Positions 1 to 4,548 of a DNA stretch of 5,230 nucleotides are shown piece after piece. The position numbers and the translations under genes are program-made. Location: the NCBI GenBank assembly GCA_030740315.1, contig JASLXN010000113.1, positions 1-5,230 on the forward strand, in the 5' to 3' direction. Below the pieces are notes generated by a model that saw only the letters and a list, made by a program, of their open reading frames with translations, made no database searches and was not told the origin of the DNA. Numbering within the stretch: the first letter of the stretch is position 1; the number at the start of each line of letters is the position of its first letter. Source of the stretch: Dehalococcoidia bacterium (GTDB lineage: Bacteria; Chloroflexota; Dehalococcoidia; JACVQG01; JAHKAY01).

Positions 1-357
1 GGTGCCGTCAAAGGCATCCAGCCCCTGCACCCAGAGCACCAGCCCCTCCCGGCCCAGCAGCCTGACGGTGGTCATCCCGATGGAGTTGGGCCGTGAGTAG
101 TGGCGGGTGGCGAACAGCCCCACTAAAGGTAGGTCCTGCCGACCCCGGGGGTGTACTTTGTAAGGGAACTGGCCGGGTGTCATGTGGTGCATGTAGTAGA
201 GCACCACTATATGGGAGAAATCCTCCACCCCCTTCAGGGCCTCCTCCAAGCCCGGCATGAGGTGGATTTCGGATACCACCTCGGCCCACACTTGGCCCCC
301 GCCGTGGGCTACATCGTTTTTGACGGTCCCCATGGGGTGCATGATGAAATCTTCCAT
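1..357 (-). CDS. trmO: TrmO/TsaA-type tRNA (adenine-N6)-methyltransferase, partial (C-terminus beyond window)
   Basis: The 119 visible residues match the TrmO (YaeB/TsaA, UPF0066) family, which uses S-adenosylmethionine to N6-methylate t6A37 in certain tRNAs and acts in the cytoplasm. Seen in the sequence: the family's opening signature as HPMGTVKND (residues 7-15), VEDFSHIVVLYYMH (about 44-57), the core block FATRHYSRPNSIG (82-94) and QGLDAFDGT (111-119), where relatives have GLDLLDGTP just before the last conserved block. The core is slightly unusual: most relatives have RPNPIG, and here it is RPNSIG. The ATG at 357-355 is chosen because a perfect AGGAGGT lies 8 bases upstream (372-366) and the family signature begins directly after it; the later Met codons 6 and 9 would cut into the motif. 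The gene is divergent from the acyl-CoA dehydrogenase gene. The reading frame is open to the window edge. The fold assignment is strong; the exact tRNA substrate is inferred from the family. Confidence 0.88.
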   Translation of the reverse strand, partial: MEDFIMHPMGTVKNDVAHGGGQVWAEVVSEIHLMPGLEEALKGVEDFSHIVVLYYMHHMTPGQFPYKVHPRGRQDLPLVGLFATRHYSRPNSIGMTTVRLLGREGLVLWVQGLDAFDGT

Positions 358-365
358 ATACGGAT

Positions 366-372
366 ACCTCCT
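366..372 (-). promoter_or_regulatory. Ribosome-binding site of the TrmO-type gene
   Basis: On the minus strand this reads AGGAGGT, a full anti-16S match, with 8 bases between it and the ATG at 357-355. It fixes the start of the methyltransferase gene. Confidence 0.8.
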
Positions 373-400
373 AAAGCAGCACCGGTATTTCGGTCTCTAT

Positions 401-442
401 CTACCCGGGAGGCAAAACAAGTCTCTTCCCCAGATCGGGTAG
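401..442 (-). promoter_or_regulatory. Inverted repeat in the leader of the TrmO-type gene
   Basis: CTACCCG at 401-407 and CGGGTAG at 436-442 form a perfect 7-bp inverted repeat around a 28-base loop. It lies between the proposed -10 box (458-463) and the ribosome-binding site (366-372), so it would be in the 5' untranslated RNA if that promoter is used. It could be a leader hairpin or a protein-binding site. There is no U-run directly after it, so I do not call it a terminator. Confidence 0.3.
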
Positions 443-457
443 CCTCATACTCAGCCC

Positions 458-463
458 ATTATA
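458..463 (-). promoter_or_regulatory. Candidate -10 box for the TrmO-type gene
   Basis: The minus strand reads a consensus TATAAT here, with transcription expected to begin near 451 and leave a leader of about 95 bases. The sequence 17 bases further upstream (GAATGA) is a poor -35 box, so this is a candidate only. Confidence 0.35.
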
Positions 464-499
464 TACGCTGTGACCCTGGCTCATTCACTCAGCACCGGG

Positions 500-517
500 G
501 GCTTGAGAGGCGAAGCC
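500..517. repeat. Small hairpin in the divergent intergenic region
   Basis: GGCTT (500-504) and AAGCC (513-517) form a 5-bp stem with an 8-base loop. It lies between the divergent methyltransferase and acyl-CoA dehydrogenase genes. Nothing links it to a function; it is recorded because the 358-626 gap holds no gene. Confidence 0.15.
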
Positions 518-615
518 GCCCAAAGTAGCTCTAACTGGGTGGGTGGGCACGATGTCTGCAAACAACTGGGAGGTGGTAGAATCAATGGAGTAAGAAGATT
601 CCCCTTAGCTTAACG

Positions 616-622
616 AAGGAGG
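616..622 (+). promoter_or_regulatory. Ribosome-binding site of the acyl-CoA dehydrogenase gene
   Basis: AAGGAGG is followed by a 4-base spacer (CTAT) and the ATG at 627. The spacing is short but similar to that of the zinc-ribbon and crotonase genes in this window. A TAGAAT at 577-582 could be the -10 box, but no acceptable -35 box precedes it. Confidence 0.7.
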
Positions 623-626
623 CTAT

Positions 627-1786
627 ATGCAGTATGAGCTCAATGAGGCCCAGCGGGGGGTGCAAGCAAAGGCCCGCCGGGTGGCCCGGGACAAGGTGGC
701 CCCCGGCGCTGACCAGCGTGAAGAGTGTGCTGAAGACCCCCGTGACCTGGTGGACCTGTTTGCCTGCGAGGGGTTTTTCTCCCTGGGGGTGCCCCAGGAG
801 TACGGGGGTGATTCCATGGGGCTGCTGGCACAATGCCTTATGGTGGAGGAGGTGAGCCAGGTGTGCAACAATGCCTCCGCCATCCTTACCCTGGTGAGCC
901 TGGGCGCGGTGCCCATCAAGCTTATGGGCAGCGAGGAGCAGAAGCAACGCTACCTGCCCCGTATCGCCCGTGGGGAGGCCCTGAGCGCTTTCGGCCTGAC
1001 GGAGCCTGGCTCCGGTCCGATTCCCTTTCCATGAAGACCAAGGCGGTGGTGGAGGGGGAGGGGTATGTGGTCAACGGCCAGAAGTGTTTCATATCCCAGG
1101 CGGATGTGGCCCACCTTATGTTGTTATTCGCCCGTACCTCAGAGGGCAAAGGCACTCGGGACATAAGCGCCTTTATGGTGGAGCTGGATCCCGAAAACGG
1201 CACCCCAGGCTACCAGGTGGTACGGGCGGAGCGCAAGATGAGCATGAGGGCGGTGCATACATGCCAAATAGTCCTGGATGACTTGCGGCTGCCCGCATCT
1301 GCCATACTGGGGAGGGAGGGGCAGGGTTTCTACCTGGCTATGAAGACCCTGGATGAGAGCCGCCTCCCCGTGGCCGCCCAGGGGGTGGGCATTGCCCAGG
1401 GTGCGTTGGAAATAGCAGCTGACTACGCCCAGCAGCGAGTGCAGTTCGGCAGCCCCATCTCCGCCTTTCAGGGCATACAGTTCATGATTGCCGATATGGC
1501 CACCCAGGTGGAGGCCGCCAGACAGCTCACCTATATGGCTGCATCCCACTATGAGCAGGGAGGTCCGCGGGTGACCATGTACAGTGCTATGGCCAAGCTG
1601 CTGTCCAGCGATACCGCTATGAAGGTGACTACGGACGCCGTGCAGGTGCTGGGGGGCTGCGGCTTCACCCAGGAATTCCCGGCGGAGCGGTTGATGCGGG
1701 ACGCAAAAGCCACTCAAATATATGAAGGCACCAACCAGATACAGCGCATCATTATCGCACGGCGGTATATGGGGGGGGGTGGGTGA
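627..1786 (+). pseudogene. Acyl-CoA dehydrogenase with a single-base frameshift
   Basis: Flavin enzyme family that oxidises acyl-CoA to trans-2-enoyl-CoA and passes electrons to ETF. Restoring one base gives a 386-residue protein, the normal family length. Visible parts: an N-terminal helical domain with LGVPQEYGG (53-61), the FAD/substrate segment AFGLTEPGSG (121-130), the middle beta domain (to about 235), and a C-terminal helical domain with RVQFGSPISAFQ and IYEGTNQIQRIIIARR. E367 in YEGT is the expected catalytic base of the short/medium-chain and butyryl-CoA type. The first frame runs 627-1034; the second frame carries 1016-1786. The break falls in the conserved GSGSD motif: GGT at 1014-1016 should be followed by a Ser codon, and one base (probably a T) is missing beside 1016. 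No other lesion is visible, so this is either a very recent mutation or a sequencing error. Acyl chain length cannot be read from the sequence. Confidence 0.85.
1771..1779 (+). repeat. Nine-base poly-G tract at the 3' end of the dehydrogenase gene
   Basis: Nine consecutive G residues encode most of the terminal MGGGG, just before the TGA at 1784-1786. Such tracts are prone to slippage and to sequencing error. A one-base loss here would extend the protein by roughly 30 residues in another frame. The catalytic part ends earlier, so enzyme activity need not be affected. Confidence 0.6.
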
Positions 1787-1801
1787 GGCTGCTCCCAGCC
1801 G

Positions 1802-2026
1802 TTTCTCGACCTGGAACCGGGTGAGTTTATGGACTGGCACAACGTGCCCCGGCGTCAGTGTGTGATAACTTTGTCTTTCGAGGCCTAATTCGGCATTGGA
1901 GATTGGACGGTGAGGTGTTTGGGGACCCGCGATGGGCTCTTGGTGGAAGGCCTGACGGGTAAAGGACACAGTCTGCGTGTGGTAAGCAAAGAGGCCTGAA
2001 TGTCAGTTGCCGTGCCTCTGGATTGA
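1802..2026 (+). pseudogene. Cupin-domain protein, C-terminal remnant with two in-frame stops
   Basis: One frame reads FLDLEPGEFMDWHNVPRRQ, then VITLSFEA, a TAA stop (1886-1888), GIGDWTVRCLGTRDGLLVEG, LTGKGHSLRVVSKEA, a TGA stop (1997-1999), and MSVAVPLD before the final TGA (2024-2026). This is the pattern of small cupin proteins, whose relatives typically run WHNAPRRQ-ITLSGEVE-VGDGT-RFGPGD-LLAEDLTGKGH-RVVG-VPLD. Only the conserved C-terminal barrel half is present. The usual N-terminal 40-60 residues are absent, and the remnant abuts the dehydrogenase stop, in phase with it. Decay is visible in both stops and in lost glycines (SGE to SFE, GDG to GDW, GPGD to GTRD). It cannot make a folded cupin. 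Original substrate unknown. Confidence 0.68.
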
Positions 2027-2433
2027 ATAGGCGTGGGCGCATCACCGGTGTTTCACTAAAACAAATTGCTGGTCGCATCCGGAGGGCAATGTCAGCCTCG
2101 CCATTCGGAGGAGCCTGGGGCGAGAATATTACGGCTACCGGGTTTTAGCTGATGGCTCCCTTATCCTTGCCCTTGGCTATAGCTTCTTATGGGCAACATA
2201 GCCGTATTGTTCGGCTTACACGAACACTAACGGCTGTTATACTGGCGACTGTTTGATGAGCCTCTATTCCTTACACTCAAGTGCAGCTAGGATGGTCCAG
2301 TCCCGCCGACCATTTACCGACCGCCCCCCAAGGTATGTTCACTGCTCGGTCAGAACAATACAACCCTCTACTGAGGGTCCTCTAACCCGTCCCCCCATCT
2401 GGTTCGATAGCGAAATATACGTCGTTTTGAGAC
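2027..2433 (+). other. Gene-free stretch, possibly holding a heavily decayed tyrosine recombinase tail
   Basis: No intact reading frame with family resemblance is present. In one frame, 2029-2088 encodes RRGRITGVSLKQIAGRIRRA, which resembles the segment before the catalytic HxxR box in tyrosine recombinases (RRGGRIT-LS-RQV-RIIRRRA). In another frame about 2107-2175 encodes GREYYGYRVLADGSLILALG, reminiscent of SGHSLRVG-LAALGYS. A third piece near 2199-2252 (RIVRLTRTLTA) resembles the region of the tyrosine nucleophile. Connecting these needs frameshifts, and the catalytic H, R and Y are not preserved, so the call is weak. From 2253 to 2433 I see only the terminator-like hairpin described separately. 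Confidence 0.2.
2353..2378 (-). terminator. Probable rho-independent terminator after the zinc-ribbon gene
   Basis: On the minus strand, ACCCTC (2378-2373), a 4-base loop and GAGGGT (2368-2363) form a perfect 6-bp stem. The U-rich run TGTATTGTTC (2362-2353) follows. It lies about 55 bases past the stop of the 46-aa gene and is oriented to end its transcript. The U-run is interrupted, so strength is uncertain. Confidence 0.45.
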
Positions 2434-2574
2434 TTAGTTGCCGATGCGGGACATTTTGGTTCCGCAGTTGGGGCAGGTACCCCGGGTGGCCGGACGGCCG
2501 TTCTTTAGTGTGACCTTCTCCGGGTTCTTCATCTCCCTCTTGGCGCGACACTTCATGCAGTAAGCCTGTGGCAT
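2434..2574 (-). CDS. DUF5679-type small zinc-ribbon protein
   Basis: A 46-residue protein beginning MPQAYCMKCRAKREMKNPE and ending GTCPNCGTKMSRIGN. It has two CxxC knuckles (C6/C9 and C34/C37) about 25 residues apart, joined by a basic stretch with KNGRPATRG. This fits the DUF5679 family of tiny zinc ribbons, whose members are nearly all of this size and have the same KxxxMKN...NGRPAT...GTCPxCGTKMFRIG layout. The function is unknown; zinc binding is inferred from the cysteines, and a nucleic-acid or ribosome role is only a guess from the fold and charge. The phenylalanine usual in the KMFRIG ending is Ser here. The start is supported by AGGAGGG (2585-2579) 4 bases upstream of the ATG and by a near-consensus promoter upstream of that. 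It is a separate transcription unit downstream of the crotonase-fold gene on the same strand. Confidence 0.85.
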   Translation of the reverse strand: MPQAYCMKCRAKREMKNPEKVTLKNGRPATRGTCPNCGTKMSRIGN

Positions 2575-2578
2575 CTAA

Positions 2579-2585
2579 CCCTCCT
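2579..2585 (-). promoter_or_regulatory. Ribosome-binding site of the zinc-ribbon gene
   Basis: The minus strand reads AGGAGGG followed by TTAG and the ATG at 2574. It decides the start of this very short gene. Confidence 0.75.
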
Positions 2586-2601
2586 GTGCTGAGTTGACTC
2601 A

Positions 2602-2630
2602 AATGTAAGCCTCCCACCGTTATATGTCAA
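2602..2630 (-). promoter_or_regulatory. Sigma-70-type promoter of the zinc-ribbon gene
   Basis: On the minus strand, TTGACA (2630-2625, perfect -35), a 17-base spacer and TACATT (2607-2602, four of six -10 matches) form a strong promoter. Transcription would begin near 2595, leaving a leader of about 20 bases that holds the ribosome-binding site. It lies between the crotonase-fold stop (2690) and the zinc-ribbon gene, so the small gene can be expressed on its own. Confidence 0.65.
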
Positions 2631-2689
2631 GGTAATGTCAGCTATGCATTGCTACGCAAACTGCAACACCAACCGCCCGTTTGTTGGAG

Positions 2690-3799
2690 TCATACTTGGT
2701 GTTTCTTTCTCTCTCGCTCAGCTTTTTCCGTCTCCAAAAACTCCTTGTATTGAGCCTCCACACGCGCCACTCGTTTCGGGTCTCTCCACGATTGATGTAG
2801 TGCTTCCTGCCACTTCGCCCTATCATCCCTCTCTGCTGCTCTCACTAATGCTCCTTGGACATTATCTGGCACTAACTGTCCCTCTGAGTCAAGTTTTGCT
2901 TTGAGGTTATATAAGGCAACGGGGATTCGAGCTATACCCTTTCCGTCATATCTCAATCGTGCATCTGCAGCCATATCTCGCCATATTTGGGAGGACGGGG
3001 TACGTAAAGCCTCCTGCCCCGATGTGAAACCCCGGTAGTCCATCAGTGCTAAGAGTTGTTGTTTGACACGACGGACCCTGGTAGGGGGCTCAGAAGCGAC
3101 ACGCTCTGCATAGGCGAGGGTCTCTTTCTCCAGGATTTGGTGGTCGGGGTAGACACGATTCACCAGATGGTACTCTTGGGCTTCCCGGGCCGTCAGGCAA
3201 CGGTGCTCCAGGACAAGCTCATATGCTTTGCGCAGGCCCAAGTCCCACAGTACGCCGCCGCCGCCCGCCAAGCCCCCCCAGAGAAACAGTGCATCCTCCG
3301 AAGAGAAGATGACGTCCATCGCTGCGGCTAAGTTCAGCCCTCCATAAATACAATACCCGTGCGCCATAGCTATGGTTGGCTTCGGATTGGTGCGCAATTT
3401 ATGGAGCGGAAGCCAAGTAATCATGTGGTCGTGCTCTATGTTGTATTGATGCCACACTTCTTTTTCTGAGCCGTAGTCCTTGATAAGCTGCTCAGGCGTT
3501 CTCCTGTCTGCTAACATAGGTGCGCCCTCTGGGCTGAGTCCGATAACATCGTCTCCAGCCGAGAAACATTTGCCGTTTCCAGAAACGACGATTACATTGC
3601 ACTCATCATCCCCGGCAGCGCGGTCGAAGGCATCCTCTACCTCAGCCCACATGGGATGACTGAGGGCATTCATGTAACGGGGTCTATTGAGAATTATTCG
3701 GGTCACCCGTCCTGGCTCGTATATAATACCTTGATACTCTGTATGGTCTTTGATCTTGAGAGGGTACCTGTAATGCCTATTCTCTGTATCTGGCCTCAC
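2690..3799 (-). CDS. Enoyl-CoA hydratase/isomerase (crotonase) family protein with C-terminal extension
   Basis: 369 residues. Residues about 22-260 are a crotonase-fold domain: IILNRPRYMNALS (35-47), the first oxyanion-hole loop CFSAGDD (78-84) and the second, AHGYCIYGG (146-154), then MDVIFSSEDALF and LTAREAQEYHLVNRVYP (202-218). The fold binds an acyl-CoA and stabilises a thioester enolate. Compared with mitochondrial enoyl-CoA hydratase, the two catalytic glutamates (E144, E164) align to N156 and G176, in GGLN and a glycine-rich LAGGGG stretch. Ordinary hydration is therefore doubtful; isomerase, hydrolase or another CoA reaction is possible, and I do not assign a substrate. Residues about 285-369 are a charged extension, ending in a likely helix (EAQYKEFLETEKAERERKK), absent from standard 260-aa hydratases. 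Translation starts at GTG (3799-3797) behind AAGGAGG (3810-3804). Codons are noticeably more AT-rich than in the dehydrogenase gene. Confidence 0.85.
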   Translation of the reverse strand: MRPDTENRHYRYPLKIKDHTEYQGIIYEPGRVTRIILNRPRYMNALSHPMWAEVEDAFDRAAGDDECNVIVVSGNGKCFSAGDDVIGLSPEGAPMLADRRTPEQLIKDYGSEKEVWHQYNIEHDHMITWLPLHKLRTNPKPTIAMAHGYCIYGGLNLAAAMDVIFSSEDALFLWGGLAGGGGVLWDLGLRKAYELVLEHRCLTAREAQEYHLVNRVYPDHQILEKETLAYAERVASEPPTRVRRVKQQLLALMDYRGFTSGQEALRTPSSQIWRDMAADARLRYDGKGIARIPVALYNLKAKLDSEGQLVPDNVQGALVRAAERDDRAKWQEALHQSWRDPKRVARVEAQYKEFLETEKAERERKKHQV

Positions 3800-3803
3800 C
3801 TGC

Positions 3804-3810
3804 CCTCCTT
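3804..3810 (-). promoter_or_regulatory. Ribosome-binding site selecting a GTG start
   Basis: The minus strand reads AAGGAGG, then a 4-base spacer, then GTG at 3799-3797. No ATG in this frame occurs until residue 43, inside the crotonase core, so this site supports the GTG start. Confidence 0.7.
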
Positions 3811-3844
3811 TCGGGTCGGTATTTTGGGCTTGGATTGACTATTT

Positions 3845-3860
3845 CGGCTGTAGTTAGCCG
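3845..3860. repeat. Small hairpin upstream of the crotonase-fold gene
   Basis: CGGCT (3845-3849) and AGCCG (3856-3860) form a perfect 5-bp stem with a 6-base loop about 46 bases before the GTG start. It could lie in the leader RNA or be an operator; there is no further support. Confidence 0.25.
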
Positions 3861-3866
3861 CTATAC

Positions 3867-3891
3867 CCCCTGCTCTCCATATGAACAGGGG
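3867..3891. repeat. Inverted repeat with T-rich flank on the plus side
   Basis: CCCCTG (3867-3872) and CAGGGG (3886-3891) pair around a 13-base loop and are followed by TTTACTTTAT. This looks like a weak terminator on the plus strand, but no plus-strand gene lies just upstream to need it. It also overlaps the candidate promoter of the crotonase-fold gene, so an operator is equally possible. Confidence 0.25.
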
Positions 3892-3904
3892 TTTACTTTA
3901 TCAA
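3876..3904 (-). promoter_or_regulatory. Weak candidate promoter for the crotonase-fold gene
   Basis: On the minus strand, TTGATA (3904-3899), a 17-base spacer and TATGGA (3881-3876) give a good -35 box and a poor -10 box. Transcription would start near 3869, with a leader of about 70 bases containing the 3845-3860 hairpin. Confidence 0.3.
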
Positions 3905-4008
3905 CGACTATGACGATGTTAGGCCGATGCCCCGTGGCCGTCAAGACCTTGAATAGCCCAAAATCGGAGCACCCATTTGAAGGGAATTATACGATGTGCC
4001 TACTGCGG

Positions 4009-4026
4009 TATGCCAATTTGGGCATA
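4009..4026. repeat. Perfect 6-bp hairpin in the gap before the recombinase remnant
   Basis: TATGCC (4009-4014) and GGCATA (4021-4026) pair around AATTTG. It lies just before the recombinase remnant in the 3840-4065 stretch, where I see no gene. Its role is unknown. Confidence 0.25.
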
Positions 4027-4065
4027 GGCATATAAGCATGGCGTCCGTTACTATTTAGAAGGCTA

Positions 4066-4368
4066 CTCCTGGACCTGCCCAGGCTTTAGGCGGATCCGGG
4101 TCTGGAGGAGAGGCTGAAGCTGCTGCTCACGATGCTCGATGCGGTTTATGTGGATGCCAAAGAGGACCGATATATCGTGGCGGTGAAGCCCAAACCCGCT
4201 TTCAGGCCGGTATTTCAGGTAGCAGTTGCCCGCGAAGGGTCCGGGGTGGTGCTGGTTAACGAGCCTCCGGATGATGACCCGGAGGCCCGTATGTGCTTCT
4301 GGTGGAGACGGGGGAGAGTTCATCTCTACCAGGAACACAGATTTATGGTATCGGCCCAGACAGCTTGA
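4066..4368 (+). pseudogene. Large serine recombinase, C-terminal tail remnant
   Basis: The frame reads LLDLPRL, a TAG stop (4087-4089), then ADPGLEERLKLLLTMLDAVY, DAKEDRYIVAVKPKPAFRP, VFQVAVAREGSGVVLVNEPP and a CFWWRRGRVHLYQEHRFM end. From recall of the family, this is the distal end of large serine recombinases found in Chloroflexota mobile elements, whose tails typically read LFDAVYVD-K-VAIKPKPPFRPIF-VATTREGSGVVL-EPP-WWRRGRV. The resolvase catalytic domain (serine nucleophile) and the zinc-ribbon DNA-binding domain are missing, and the remaining part has an upstream in-frame stop and no ribosome-binding site before the internal ATG at 4132. It is thus a relic, not a working gene. The identification relies on memory of related sequences and should be tested by homology search. 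It points away from the crotonase gene and converges on the aldo/keto reductase gene. Confidence 0.5.
4300..4322 (-). other. tmRNA/tRNA 3'-end-like segment, possible attachment-site remnant
   Basis: The minus strand reads TGAACTCTCCCCCGTCTCC followed by ACCA. This resembles the end of a tmRNA or tRNA gene: the 3' half of a T arm (GAACTC with a C-rich stem), a 7-base acceptor strand (CGTCTCC), a discriminator A and CCA. The 5' part of such an RNA is absent, so it is not an RNA gene. It lies inside the recombinase tail and supplies its WWRRGRV residues. Integrating elements often carry a copy of the target RNA gene end next to their recombinase; Dehalococcoides islands that enter ssrA through a serine recombinase are a known case. 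An attachment-site origin is an inference. Confidence 0.35.
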
Positions 4369-4548
4369 GGAAAAGTGCCAAGACTAAGCAGAAACCCTGG
4401 AGCAAGATCCGCTCTTAAACACTTGTCCAGTTTTTGGAATCCACCTTAAGGACCTGTGAGGTCAATCAGTCTACCACGCCCGGCCTCCGCCACACATCCT
4501 AATACTTCGTTTGAGATACGAGGCCATATTGCTTCGCAGCTGGTGGAG
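4369..4548. other. Intergenic stretch between recombinase remnant and aldo/keto reductase
   Basis: No gene is seen. A short stem GACCT/AGGTC (4451-4455 and 4459-4463, 3-base loop) lacks a U-run on either strand, so it is at best a weak terminator for the aldo/keto reductase gene. The segment 4424-4445 (TGTCCAGTTTTTGG, then AATCCACC) resembles some insertion-sequence ends, but no partner copy is in the window. Confidence 0.3.

Noticed and set aside
151..528. A 125-codon plus-strand open frame
   Set aside because: It is antisense to the TrmO-type gene, which has family motifs and a perfect ribosome-binding site; the plus frame shows neither.
1017..1034. Programmed -1 frameshifting in the acyl-CoA dehydrogenase gene
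   Set aside because: No X-XXY-YYZ slippery heptamer in the zero frame is present at the junction, and the conserved Ser codon is lost unless a base is added, so a plain one-base deletion or read error explains it better.
1139..1969. A 276-codon open frame on the minus strand across the dehydrogenase and cupin remnant
   Set aside because: It is antisense to well-supported coding on the plus strand, its composition is His/Leu/Pro-rich as expected for a shadow frame in GC-rich DNA, and it matches no family I recognise.
2253..2513. An 86-codon plus-strand open frame
   Set aside because: It overlaps the zinc-ribbon gene in antisense, its protein has no recognisable pattern, and no ribosome-binding site precedes it.
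3835..4035. A 66-codon plus-strand open frame in the gap before the recombinase remnant
   Set aside because: There is no family resemblance, no ribosome-binding site, and it runs through several hairpins; it is best read as non-coding.
4540..4548. Second copy of CTGGTGGAG as a direct-repeat partner of the att-like segment at 4300
   Set aside because: Only about nine bases are shared and the same short string family (TGGTGGAG) also occurs in the dehydrogenase coding region, so it is not evidence of an element boundary.
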